This document shows, piece by piece, positions 43,480-51,890 of a stretch of DNA of 64,000 nucleotides (positions within the stretch are counted from its first letter, which is position 1; each line of letters starts with the position of its first letter). The notes below the pieces were generated by a model. It worked only from the letters and a program-made list of their open reading frames with translations. It was not told the origin of the DNA and searched no databases. The stretch spans positions 496,001-560,000 of the forward strand of contig QFPW01000001.1 in assembly GCA_003241785.1 (NCBI GenBank), written 5' to 3'. The stretch comes from Rhodovulum sulfidophilum (GTDB taxonomy: Bacteria; Pseudomonadota; Alphaproteobacteria; Rhodobacterales; Rhodobacteraceae). The position numbers were made by a program, and so were the translations under genes.

Positions 43480-45288
43480 ATGTCTCTGCACGCCACCATC
43501 GCCCGCGTCACCCAGCGTATCATCGACCGTTCGGCGCCGGTCCGTCGCCCCTATCTCGACCGGATGGCCCGGGCGCGGGACGAGGGGCCGAAGCGCGCCC
43601 ATCTGACCTGCGGCAACCAGGCCCACGCCTACGCCGCGATGCCCGGCGACGACAAGGCGGCGCTGGCCACCGGCTCGGCCGGCAATCTCGGGATCGTCAC
43701 CGCCTATAACGACATGCTCTCGGCGCATCAGCCCTATGAGCGGTATCCCGAGGTGATCCGCCAGGCGGCGCGCGAGGCCGGCGGCACCGCGCAGGTCGCG
43801 GGCGGGGTGCCGGCGATGTGCGACGGCGTCACCCAGGGCCAGCCGGGGATGGAGCTCTCGCTCTTCTCGCGCGACGTGATCGCGATGGCGGCGGCGGTCT
43901 CGCTCAGCCACGACGTGTTCGATTCGACCGTCTATCTCGGCGTCTGCGACAAGATCGTCCCGGGCCTCGTGATCGCCGCGGCGACCTTCGGCCACCTGCC
44001 GGCGGTGTTCCTGCCGGCGGGCCCGATGACGAGCGGCATCCCGAACGACCAGAAGTCCAAGGTCCGCCAGCAGTTCGCCACCGGCGAGGTCGGCCGCGAC
44101 AAGCTGATGGAGGCCGAGATGGCCTCCTACCACGGGCCGGGCACCTGCACCTTCTACGGCACCGCGAACACGAACCAGATGCTGATGGAGTTCATGGGCC
44201 TGCACCTGCCCGGCTCCTCCTTCGTCAACCCGAACACGCCCCTGCGCGACGCGCTGACCGTCGAGGGCGCGCGGCGCGCGATGGCGATCTCGGCGCTCGG
44301 CAACCAGTACACGCCGGTCTGCGACGTGCTCGACGAGCGGGCCTTCGTGAACGGGATCGTCGGGCTCAACGCCACCGGCGGCTCGACCAACCTGCTCATC
44401 CACCTGATCGCGATGGCGCGCGCGGCCGGCGTGCTGCTCGACTGGGAGGATTTCGCCGAGCTTTCGGACGTGACGCCCCTGATGGCCCGCGTCTATCCGA
44501 ACGGCCTCGCCGACGTGAACCATTTCCACGCCGCCGGCGGCCTCGGCTACATGATCGGCGAACTGCTCGACGCGGGGCTCCTGCACGACGACACCCGCAC
44601 CGTGGCGGGCGACGGGCTCGGGCGCTACACCCAAGAGCCGAAGCTAATCGACGGCGCGCTGGTCTGGGACGAGGGCGCGGGCGAGACGCTGAACGACAAG
44701 ATCCTGCGCCCGGCCTCGGACCCGTTCCAGCCCACCGGCGGCGTGAAGCGGCTCAAGGGCAACCTCGGGACCGGCGTGATGAAGGTCTCCGCCGTCGCGG
44801 CCGAGCGGCATGTGATCGAGGCGCCGGCCCGGGTCTTCGAGGACCAGGAGGAGGTGAAGCGCGCCTTCAAGGCCGGCGAGTTCACCACCGACACCGTGGT
44901 CGTCGTGCGCTTCCAGGGGCCGAAGGCGAACGGGATGCCCGAGCTGCACAGCCTCACCCCGGTGCTCGCCGTGCTCCAGGACAAGGGCCTGCGCGTGGCG
45001 CTCGTGACCGATGGCCGGATGTCCGGCGCTTCGGGCAAGGTGCCCTCGGCGATCCATGTGAGCCCCGAGGCGCTCGACGGCGGGCCGCTCGCGCGGATCG
45101 TGGACGGCGACCTCGTCCGCGTCGACGCTGTGCTCGGCACGCTCGACGTGCTGACCCCGGGCGCGCTCGACCGCCCGGTCCGGCATCCCGACCTCGGCCA
45201 CAACCAGCACGGCGTGGGGCGCGAGCTCTTCGCCGCCTTCCGCGCCCATGTGGGCGCGGCGGAACTCGGCGCCTCGCCGCTGTTCTGA
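43480..45288 (+). CDS. edd: Phosphogluconate dehydratase
   Basis: A 602-residue iron-sulfur dehydratase of the IlvD/Edd family that converts 6-phosphogluconate to 2-keto-3-deoxy-6-phosphogluconate. Cluster cysteines occur in GGVPAMCDGVTQGQPGMELSL (first) and YLGVCDKIVPG (second), with a third in the GPGTCTFYGTANTNQM block. SGRMSGASGKVPSA-type sequence (DGRMSGASGKVPSAIHVSPEAL) closes the active site. GGAGGAGGG lies before the ATG. It is the committed step of the Entner-Doudoroff pathway. Confidence 0.97.
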   Translation: MSLHATIARVTQRIIDRSAPVRRPYLDRMARARDEGPKRAHLTCGNQAHAYAAMPGDDKAALATGSAGNLGIVTAYNDMLSAHQPYERYPEVIRQAAREAGGTAQVAGGVPAMCDGVTQGQPGMELSLFSRDVIAMAAAVSLSHDVFDSTVYLGVCDKIVPGLVIAAATFGHLPAVFLPAGPMTSGIPNDQKSKVRQQFATGEVGRDKLMEAEMASYHGPGTCTFYGTANTNQMLMEFMGLHLPGSSFVNPNTPLRDALTVEGARRAMAISALGNQYTPVCDVLDERAFVNGIVGLNATGGSTNLLIHLIAMARAAGVLLDWEDFAELSDVTPLMARVYPNGLADVNHFHAAGGLGYMIGELLDAGLLHDDTRTVAGDGLGRYTQEPKLIDGALVWDEGAGETLNDKILRPASDPFQPTGGVKRLKGNLGTGVMKVSAVAAERHVIEAPARVFEDQEEVKRAFKAGEFTTDTVVVVRFQGPKANGMPELHSLTPVLAVLQDKGLRVALVTDGRMSGASGKVPSAIHVSPEALDGGPLARIVDGDLVRVDAVLGTLDVLTPGALDRPVRHPDLGHNQHGVGRELFAAFRAHVGAAELGASPLF

Positions 45289-45324
45289 ACCCAGTTCCGC
45301 CAGATTTCCGAAGGAGACCCGTCC

Positions 45325-45972
45325 ATGACCATGACCCCCAAGGACGCCTCGGCCTATGCCAAGGAGATCTGCGGCCTCGCGCCGGTGATCCCCGTCATCG
45401 TGGTGGACGACCTCGCCCATGCCGCGCCGCTCGCGACCGCCCTGGTCGGCGGGGGCCTCCCGGTGCTCGAGGTGACGCTGCGCACGCCGGTGGCGCTCGA
45501 TGTCATTCGCGCGATGAAGGCGGTGGAGGGCGGGATCGTCGGCGCGGGCACGCTGCTCACGCCCGCCGACGTGGCCGCCGCGAAGGAGGCGGGGGCGGAG
45601 TTCGGCGTCTCGCCGGGCGTGACCGAGGAGCTGCTCGACGCCTGCGAGGAAGCGGAGCTGCCGCTGCTCGCCGGGACCGCGACGATCTCGGAGGCGATGT
45701 TCCTGCTGTCGCGCGGCTATGACGTGGCGAAATTCTTCCCCGCCGAGGTGAACGGCGGCGCCCCCGCGCTCAAGGCCTTCGCGGGCCCGCTGCCCCAGAT
45801 GAACTACTGCCCGACCGGCGGCGTCAGCCCGTCGAACGCCGCGGCCTATCTCTCCCTGCCCAACGTCATGTGCGTCGGCGGCTCCTGGGTCTGCGACAGG
45901 GGGTTGATGAAGGCGGGCAAATGGGACGAAATCGAGGCTCTCGCGCGCGAGGCGAGCAAGCTTAAGGGGTAA
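45325..45972 (+). CDS. eda: 2-keto-3-deoxy-6-phosphogluconate aldolase
   Basis: A 215-residue class I aldolase that splits KDPG into pyruvate and glyceraldehyde-3-phosphate. The catalytic Glu is in LPVLEVTLRTPVALD (near 51), and the Schiff-base Lys in YDVAKFFPAEVNGG (near 139). GVSPGVTEEL and CPTGGVSPSNAAAYLSLPNV are conserved phosphate contacts. It starts 36 bp after edd and ends 7 bp before pgi. Confidence 0.97.
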   Translation: MTMTPKDASAYAKEICGLAPVIPVIVVDDLAHAAPLATALVGGGLPVLEVTLRTPVALDVIRAMKAVEGGIVGAGTLLTPADVAAAKEAGAEFGVSPGVTEELLDACEEAELPLLAGTATISEAMFLLSRGYDVAKFFPAEVNGGAPALKAFAGPLPQMNYCPTGGVSPSNAAAYLSLPNVMCVGGSWVCDRGLMKAGKWDEIEALAREASKLKG

Positions 45973-45979
45973 GACTGAA

Positions 45980-47581
45980 ATGGCCGAGAAGATCTGGGAC
46001 GCGCTCGCCGAAGCGGGCGCGTCGGCGCGCGACCGGTCGATCCGGACGCTGTTCGACCGCAATCCGGACCGTTTCCGCGAGTTCTCCGTGTCGCTCGGCG
46101 ACATGCTGCTCGATTTTTCCAAGGTGAACCTCGACGCCCACGCGCTGACGCTCCTGCTCGAGCTCGCCGAGAGCCGGGGCGTGACCGCGCGGCGCGACGC
46201 GATGTTCCGCGGCGACAGGATCAACGTCACCGAGGATCGCGCCGTCCTGCACACCGCGCTTCGCAACCGTGCGAACACGCCCGTGATGGTCGACGGCGCC
46301 GATGTGATGCCGGGCGTCGACGCGGTGCTCGGCCGGATGGCCACCTTCGCGAGCGGCCTGCGCGACGGCTCGATCGCCGCCTCCGACGGCCGGCCCTTCA
46401 CCGACGTGGTCAATATCGGCATCGGCGGCAGCGACCTCGGCCCGGTGATGGCCACGCTGGCGCTCGCGCCCTACGCCGACGGGCCGCGCGCGCATTACGT
46501 GTCGAATATCGACGGCGCGCATATCCACGACGTGCTCGCCGACCTCGATCCGGCGCGCACGCTCTTCATCGTCGCCTCGAAGACCTTCACCACGATCGAG
46601 ACGATGACCAACGCGAAGACCGCCAAAGCTTGGGCGGCGGAGACGCTCGGCGCCGCCGCCGACCAGCATTTCGCCGCCGTCTCGACCGCGCTCGACAAGA
46701 CGGCCGCCTTCGGCATCGACGCCTCCCGGGTCTTCGGCTTCTGGGACTGGGTCGGCGGGCGCTATTCGGTCTGGGGGGCGGTCGGCCTGCCGGTGATGAT
46801 CGCGGTCGGTCCGGAGAACTTCCTCGACTTCCTCGCCGGCGCGCATGCGATGGACCGGCATTTCGTCGAGGCGCCGCTGCCCCTCAACATGCCCGTCCTG
46901 CTGGCGCTGGTCGGGATCTGGCACCGCGACGTGCTCGGCTATGCCTCGCGCGCCGTGCTGCCCTACGACCAGCGGCTGAGCCGGCTGCCGGCCTATCTCC
47001 AGCAGCTCGACATGGAATCGAACGGCAAGGGCGTCACGCTGAGCGGCGACCCGGTCGCGACGCCGACCGGGCCGATCGTCTGGGGCGAGCCCGGGACCAA
47101 CGGCCAGCACGCCTTCTACCAGCTGATCCACCAGGGCACGAACGTGATCCCCTGCGAGTTCCTCGTCGCCTCGAACGGGCATGAGCCGAGCCTTCGCGAG
47201 CACCACGAGCTCCTGATCGCCAACTGCCTCGCGCAGTCCGAGGCGCTGATGCTCGGCCGCGATCTCGCCGCGGCGGAGAAGACGGTGAAGGATCCCGCGC
47301 TGGCGCCGCATAAGGTCTTCCCGGGCAACCGGCCCTCGACGACGCTGATCTACGACAGGCTCGATCCCTACACGCTCGGGCGGATCATCGCGCTCTACGA
47401 GCATCGCGTCTTCGTCGAGGGGGTGATCTGGGACATCAACTCCTTCGACCAGTGGGGCGTCGAGCTCGGCAAGGAGCTCGCGACCGCGCTCCTGCCGCTC
47501 GTGAAGGGCGGGCCCGGCGTCGAGAACAAGGACGGCTCCACCGCGGGCCTGCTCGGCGCGCTGGCCGCGCTTCGTGCCTAG
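45980..47581 (+). CDS. pgi: Glucose-6-phosphate isomerase
   Basis: A 533-residue enzyme interconverting glucose-6-phosphate and fructose-6-phosphate. Signature segments are VNIGIGGSDLGPVMA (substrate phosphate loop), FIVASKTFTTIETMTNA, DWVGGRYSVWGAVGLP, the catalytic Glu in GEPGTNGQHAFYQLIHQG and FDQWGVELGK at the end. Its place at the end of the operon lets fructose-derived F6P enter the Entner-Doudoroff route. It is the last gene of the co-oriented block. Confidence 0.97.
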   Translation: MAEKIWDALAEAGASARDRSIRTLFDRNPDRFREFSVSLGDMLLDFSKVNLDAHALTLLLELAESRGVTARRDAMFRGDRINVTEDRAVLHTALRNRANTPVMVDGADVMPGVDAVLGRMATFASGLRDGSIAASDGRPFTDVVNIGIGGSDLGPVMATLALAPYADGPRAHYVSNIDGAHIHDVLADLDPARTLFIVASKTFTTIETMTNAKTAKAWAAETLGAAADQHFAAVSTALDKTAAFGIDASRVFGFWDWVGGRYSVWGAVGLPVMIAVGPENFLDFLAGAHAMDRHFVEAPLPLNMPVLLALVGIWHRDVLGYASRAVLPYDQRLSRLPAYLQQLDMESNGKGVTLSGDPVATPTGPIVWGEPGTNGQHAFYQLIHQGTNVIPCEFLVASNGHEPSLREHHELLIANCLAQSEALMLGRDLAAAEKTVKDPALAPHKVFPGNRPSTTLIYDRLDPYTLGRIIALYEHRVFVEGVIWDINSFDQWGVELGKELATALLPLVKGGPGVENKDGSTAGLLGALAALRA

Positions 47582-47620
47582 CGCGCCGGCTTCGCTCGGC
47601 AAACGCTCAAGGAGACGCCC

Positions 47621-48718
47621 ATGCTTCGCCCCTTCGCGCTCGGCCTCGCGCTCATGGCCTCGGCCGGCCAGGCCCTGGCCTGCACCGCCGTCGATCTCGC
47701 CGCCGCCGATGGCACGATGATCGCGGGGCGGACGATGGAATGGGCGTTCGACATGGACTGGACGCTCAGGAGCGTGCCGAAGGGCACCGAGCTGACGCTG
47801 AGCGCGCCGCCGGAGCTCGGCCTGCCGACGCACAAGGTGCCGACCGCGCATGCCTTCGTCGGCGTCAGCGCCGACGTCATCCCGGGCGGCGCGATCCTCG
47901 AGGGCCAGAACGACGCCGGGCTCGGCATGAGCGGGAACTTCCTGCCGGGCTTCACCGAATACCAGACGGTGACCAGGGACGATCAGGCCTATGTCTCGAT
48001 CCTCGAATTCGGCGCCTGGGCGCTCGGCACGCATGCGAGCGTGGCCGAGGTCCGCGCGGCGCTGCCGGAGATCAAGGTCTGGACCGATCCCTCCCTTCCC
48101 ACGGGGCCGACGCCGCCGACCATCCACATGGTCTTCACCGACCGGACCGGCGACGGGATCATCGTCGAATACGTCGGCGGCGAGGTCCGGATCCACGACA
48201 ACGTCGCGCATGTGCTGACCAACGCGCCGACCTACGACTGGCATCTCCTGAACGCGCGCAACTATCTCAACCTCTCGACCGAGGGCGTCTCGGCGCGCCA
48301 GATCGGCGACACGAACGTGACGGCGCTCGGGCAGGGCGGCGGGCTGCTCGGCCTGCCGGCGGATTACACGCCGCCCTCGCGCTTCATCCGCGCCGCCGTG
48401 CTGCGCCACGCGCTCACGCCGCCCGCGACCGGGCCGGAAGCGGTGCAGGCGGTCGGGCATATCCTCAACAACGTCGATATCCCGATCGGCGTCGCGCAAA
48501 GCCGCGAGGGCGATCAGCTGGTGTCCGACTACACGCAATGGGTGGCGATCAAGGACCTGACCAACAACAAGCTGATGATCGCGGATTACGCGCATCGGAC
48601 CACCTTCGTGACCCTCGACCTCGACACGCTCTTCGCCCAGACCGAGCCGGCCTCGGTCGCGGTCGCCGATCTTCCCTATCCCGACGCGATCGATGCGACC
48701 GGCGCGCTCCGACCCTGA
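47621..48718 (+). CDS. Exported choloylglycine-hydrolase / penicillin-V-acylase-type Ntn hydrolase
   Basis: A 365-residue protein with a signal peptide ending in GQALA, so the mature chain would begin CTAVDLAAADGTMIAGRTMEW. An N-terminal Cys exposed by cleavage is the nucleophile of this Ntn family, and the Arg of GRTMEW and the Asn and Asp of GQNDAGLGMSGNFLPG fit the active site; VLTNAPTYDWHL and NYLNLS are further family blocks. Gram-negative relatives cleave penicillin V and acyl-homoserine lactones, so quorum-signal cleavage is possible. A lipobox reading (ALAC) is the alternative for the same Cys. It starts 39 bp after pgi. Confidence 0.88.
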   Translation: MLRPFALGLALMASAGQALACTAVDLAAADGTMIAGRTMEWAFDMDWTLRSVPKGTELTLSAPPELGLPTHKVPTAHAFVGVSADVIPGGAILEGQNDAGLGMSGNFLPGFTEYQTVTRDDQAYVSILEFGAWALGTHASVAEVRAALPEIKVWTDPSLPTGPTPPTIHMVFTDRTGDGIIVEYVGGEVRIHDNVAHVLTNAPTYDWHLLNARNYLNLSTEGVSARQIGDTNVTALGQGGGLLGLPADYTPPSRFIRAAVLRHALTPPATGPEAVQAVGHILNNVDIPIGVAQSREGDQLVSDYTQWVAIKDLTNNKLMIADYAHRTTFVTLDLDTLFAQTEPASVAVADLPYPDAIDATGALRP

Positions 48719-49388
48719 GGCGCCGGGCGGCGGCTATCTCCCGGATCCGCCGCCGGCGCCCGCCGAGACCTTCCGCCTCGTCCACGCCGACGAGGCGCTG
48801 CTCATCGTCGACAAGCCCTCGGGCCTGCTCTCGGTCCCGGCGAAGCCGCCGGGAACCCAGGACTGCCTCGAGGCGCGGGTGCGCGCGGCCTTTCCGGAGA
48901 CGCTGCTCATCCACCGGCTCGACGGCGACACCTCGGGGCTGATGGTCTTCGCCCGGACCAAGCTGGCGCAGCGCCATCTCAACTGGCAGTTCGAGCGGCG
49001 GCAGGTGTCGAAGACCTATGTCGCGCGGGTCGCGGGCGTGATCGCGGCGGACGAGGGGCGCGTCGACCTGCCGCTCATCTGCGACTGGCCGAACCGCCCG
49101 CTGCAGATGGTGTGCCACGCGCGCGGCAAGCCCGCGGTCACCGACTGGCGCGTGCTCGAGCGCGAGGCCGCGGCGACGCGGGTGGAGCTGCGCCCCCTGA
49201 CGGGCCGCAGCCACCAGCTCCGCGTCCATCTCCTGAGCCTCGGCCATCCGATCCTCGGCGACCGGTTCTACGCGCCGCCCGGGGCGCTCGCCGCCGCCGC
49301 CCGGCTGCAGCTCCACGCGGCGCGGCTCGGCTTCCGCCATCCGATCGGCGGGGCGCCGGTCGCGTTCGAGAGCCCGGCGCCGTTTTGA
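48693..49388 (+). CDS. RluA-family pseudouridine synthase
   Basis: A 231-residue enzyme. The catalytic motif LLIHRLDGDTSGLMVFAR contains the essential Asp, preceded by LLIVDKPSGLLSVPAK and followed by TGRSHQLRVHLLSLGHPILGDRFYAPP. It is short, with no S4 domain, like RluA, which modifies 23S U746 and tRNA U32; exact targets cannot be read from sequence. It overlaps the upstream hydrolase gene by 26 bp and ends at a family-C repeat. Confidence 0.93.
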   Translation: MRPARSDPEAPGGGYLPDPPPAPAETFRLVHADEALLIVDKPSGLLSVPAKPPGTQDCLEARVRAAFPETLLIHRLDGDTSGLMVFARTKLAQRHLNWQFERRQVSKTYVARVAGVIAADEGRVDLPLICDWPNRPLQMVCHARGKPAVTDWRVLEREAAATRVELRPLTGRSHQLRVHLLSLGHPILGDRFYAPPGALAAAARLQLHAARLGFRHPIGGAPVAFESPAPF

Positions 49389-49392
49389 GGAA

Positions 49393-49449
49393 GGTGGGCG
49401 GAATCGCCCACCCTACGGCGCCGCGGGATGGGCGGTTTCGCCGACCCTC
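49393..49449. repeat. REP-like repeat family C, partly inside the ABC ATPase gene
   Basis: GGTGGGCG-GAAT-CGCCCACC (49393-49412) is a clean hairpin between the converging rluA-like and ABC ATPase genes. A degenerate inverted copy follows at 49426-49449, within the 3' end of the ATPase coding region. Confidence 0.75.
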
Positions 49450-50054
49450 TCCTCCGCTACCACCCGCGCCGGATCGCCGCCGAGCACGAGGATCCGGTCC
49501 GCGAGCCGCTCCGCCTCGGCGCGGGCGTGGGTGACGATCACGCTCGCCGCGTCGCGCCGCGCGAGCGCCCGCGCGGTCAGCTCGAGCATCTCCTCGACCA
49601 GCGCGGGATCGAGCGAGACGAAGGGCTCGTCGAGCAGCAGCAGTTCCGGTTCCGCCGCCAGCGCGCGGGCGAGCGCGAGCCGGCGCTGCTGGCCGAGCGA
49701 GAGCTGGCCCGGATAGGACCCGCCCCGGCCGGCGAGACCGACCTCGCCGAGCAGCCGTTCCGCCGCCTCGGCGCCCGCGCCCGTCGCGAGGGTGATATTC
49801 GCGCGCGCGTCGCGCCAGGGCAGCAGCGTCGGCTCCTGGAAGACCATCGCGATCCGGGCGGGCGCGGCGAGCGCGCCCTCGAAGTCGCGGTCGAGCCCGG
49901 CGAGGACGCGCAGGAGCGTGGTCTTGCCGACGCCCGAGGGCCCGGTCAGCGCCACCGCCTCGCCCGGGGCGATGGCGAGCCTGACCGGCCCGAGCACCAT
50001 ACGATCGCCAAACCACTTCGACCGGAGGTCGAGCGAGATCACCGCTCCCGCCAT
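49413..50054 (-). CDS. NitT/TauT-type ABC transporter ATPase
   Basis: A 213-residue ATPase. Walker A is GPSGVGKTTLL, followed by MVFQEPTLLPWRDARANI, the signature LSLGQQRRLALARAL (with LSLGQ for LSGGQ), Walker B LLLLDEPFVSLD and the switch His in VTHARAEAERLADRI. It forms an importer with the two overlapping upstream genes. The last about 12 residues (VGETAHPAAP and neighbours) are encoded by a repeat-like sequence, suggesting the stop codon comes from a repeat insertion. The substrate is unknown. Confidence 0.88.
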   Translation of the reverse strand: MAGAVISLDLRSKWFGDRMVLGPVRLAIAPGEAVALTGPSGVGKTTLLRVLAGLDRDFEGALAAPARIAMVFQEPTLLPWRDARANITLATGAGAEAAERLLGEVGLAGRGGSYPGQLSLGQQRRLALARALAAEPELLLLDEPFVSLDPALVEEMLELTARALARRDAASVIVTHARAEAERLADRILVLGGDPARVVAEERVGETAHPAAP

Positions 50055-50851
50055 CGCGTCGCCGACCTTTCCCAGGGGCGGAACAGCGCCGCCTCGATCA
50101 GAAGCATCACCGCGACGAAGCTGAGCGCGTAGGCGAGCACCATCGCGACGTCGAAAAGCTGGAAATACATGTGGATCTTGAAGCCGACGCCGTCGGAGCG
50201 GCCAAGGAACTCGACCACCAGCACGATCTTCCAGATGAGCGCGATCCCCGAGCGGCCGGCCGCCGCCACGTAGGGTGCGAGCTGCGGCGCCTCGACGTGG
50301 CGGAGCCGGGCGAGCCAGGACATACGGAAGACCCGCGCCATGTCCCCGAGCTTCGGGTCGAGCGCCCGCGCGCCCTCCCGGACGGTGACGATTACCGTCG
50401 GGATCTTGTTCGCGGCGACCGCGAGCACCGCCGCGGTCTCGTTCAATCCGATCCAGAGATAGGCGAGCACGATCAGCACGAGCGCGGGCAGGTTCAGGAA
50501 GAAGATGAGCCAGGGGTCGAGCCAGCGGTCGAGCCGGGGATGCCGCCCCATCGCGACGCCGAGCGCGATCCCGATCGCCATCGCGAGCGCGAAAGAGAGC
50601 GCGACGCGCGTCAGCGTCGCGCCCATGTCGGCGAGCAGCGGTCCCGCCACGAGCTCGCGCCAGATGAGCGGCCCGACGATCCAGGGTCCCGGCAGGATGC
50701 GCGGATCGGCGTCGATCCACGCGGCGGCGGCCCAGACGGCGAGCAGGAGCGCCATCGAGCCGAGCGCGACCCAGGGGCCGCCGCTCCGCCGGGGCGCGCG
50801 CCCCCGGCCGACCGCGCCGGCCCGGGGGCGCTCAGCTGCCGGGCTGGACAA
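50039..50851 (-). CDS. NitT/TauT-type ABC transporter permease
   Basis: A 270-residue permease with six hydrophobic segments. It resembles SsuC/TauC proteins: ATLTRVALSFALAMAIGIALGVAMGRHPRLDRWLDPWLIFFLNLPALVLIVLAYLWIGLNETAAVLAV, and the EAA-like loop EGARALDPKLGDMARVFRMSWLARLRHVEAPQLAPYVAAAGRSG. The N-terminus (about 25 residues) is basic and Pro-rich. It overlaps the binding-protein gene upstream by 20 bp and the ATPase gene downstream by 16 bp. Confidence 0.9.
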   Translation of the reverse strand: MSSPAAERPRAGAVGRGRAPRRSGGPWVALGSMALLLAVWAAAAWIDADPRILPGPWIVGPLIWRELVAGPLLADMGATLTRVALSFALAMAIGIALGVAMGRHPRLDRWLDPWLIFFLNLPALVLIVLAYLWIGLNETAAVLAVAANKIPTVIVTVREGARALDPKLGDMARVFRMSWLARLRHVEAPQLAPYVAAAGRSGIALIWKIVLVVEFLGRSDGVGFKIHMYFQLFDVAMVLAYALSFVAVMLLIEAALFRPWERSATRWRER

Positions 50852-51806
50852 AGAGCCCCTTCGGCAGCGTCGTGGCGCCGCCCACCAGCTCCGCGCCGCC
50901 GATCCGCCCCATCAGCGCCAGCATCCGGTCCGCCGCCGCCTCGTCCACCGGGCCGGCCGCCGGCGCGCCGGCGAGGAAGCCCGCCTTCAGCGCCTCGAAC
51001 TCGGCGTCGTCGGCCGCGTTCATCATCGGGCGCAGGTGGTCCCAGGCGGCGGGATCGCTCGCGAGCAGCGCCTTCGCCGCGCGCGACGCGGCCGCGAGCC
51101 CGCGCACCACCCCGGGACGATCGCGCAGCATCTCGCCCCGCACCACGTAGCCGAGCAACGGCGTGTCCGGGTCGAGCCCGAGCGCCCTGGCCGCCTCGTC
51201 GACGCCGATCAGCTCGCGCATGCCCGCGACCTTCATCCTGGCGAGGAAGTTCCAGAAGTTGAGCGCCCCGCCGACCTCGCCGCGCTCGGCGACCTCGGCG
51301 ATCAGCGGCGGGGCGCCGAACACCTGCTCGGTCTCGTCGGCGAGGTCGAAGCCGTATTCCTGCCGCGCATAGGCGCGGAGCAGGATCCAGCTCTTGTCGA
51401 GCGGCCCGCCCGCCACGCCGATCTTCGCCCCCTTGAGATCGGCGAGGGTCCGGGCCGGGCTGTCCCCCGGGACCATCAGCCCGCCGACCGCGCGCGAATA
51501 GGGGATGAAGACGAAATCGTCGCCCGCCGCCCGCTGGCGCGCGACCCAGATCCAGTCGGAGACGATCGCATCCGCCGCGCCGCCCTGGAAGGCGATCTGC
51601 CCCGCCGGGCCGGCGGCGACGTCCATCACCTGAAGGTCGAAGCCGTTCCGCGCGTCGAGCCCGTTCGCCTTGATCGTCTCGAGCTCCCAGTTGACGGTTC
51701 CCGATTTCTGCGCCGCCACCCGCAGGACCGGCGTCTCGGCCATGGCCACGACGCCGAAGGCCGCCGCGCCCAGCAAGGCGGCGGCGAATCCACCGATGTT
51801 TTTCAT
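50832..51806 (-). CDS. NitT/TauT-type ABC transporter substrate-binding protein
   Basis: A 324-residue periplasmic protein with a signal peptide (MKNIGGFAAALLGAAAFGVVAMA, about 1-23). The body (QIAFQGGAADAIVSDWIWVARQRAAGDDFVFIPYSRAVGGLMV, TLADLKGAKIGVAGGPLDKSWILLRAYARQEYGFDL) is of the SsuA/TauA/NitT fold, binding small organic ligands such as sulfonates, pyrimidine precursors or nitrate. It lacks desulfonase or other catabolic neighbours that would identify the ligand. No riboswitch is seen in the 84-bp leader. Confidence 0.88.
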   Translation of the reverse strand: MKNIGGFAAALLGAAAFGVVAMAETPVLRVAAQKSGTVNWELETIKANGLDARNGFDLQVMDVAAGPAGQIAFQGGAADAIVSDWIWVARQRAAGDDFVFIPYSRAVGGLMVPGDSPARTLADLKGAKIGVAGGPLDKSWILLRAYARQEYGFDLADETEQVFGAPPLIAEVAERGEVGGALNFWNFLARMKVAGMRELIGVDEAARALGLDPDTPLLGYVVRGEMLRDRPGVVRGLAAASRAAKALLASDPAAWDHLRPMMNAADDAEFEALKAGFLAGAPAAGPVDEAAADRMLALMGRIGGAELVGGATTLPKGLFVQPGS

Positions 51807-51890
51807 TTTGTCAGCCTCCCACGCCGTTAAGCTATAGGCGTCGCCGGGCGCGAGGCAAACCTGCCGCGACGAAAGTCGCGATTCGGGGGG

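Noticed and set aside
51865..51880. CGCGAC-GAAA-GTCGCG hairpin between the ABC binding-protein and glycosyltransferase genes as a terminator
   Set aside because: The stem is only 6 bp with no T tract on the minus strand; plausible but too weak to list as a feature.
51807..51890. Riboswitch (for example TPP or cobalamin) in front of the NitT/TauT-type transporter to identify its ligand
   Set aside because: The leader is only 84 bp and none of the conserved riboswitch core motifs is visible.
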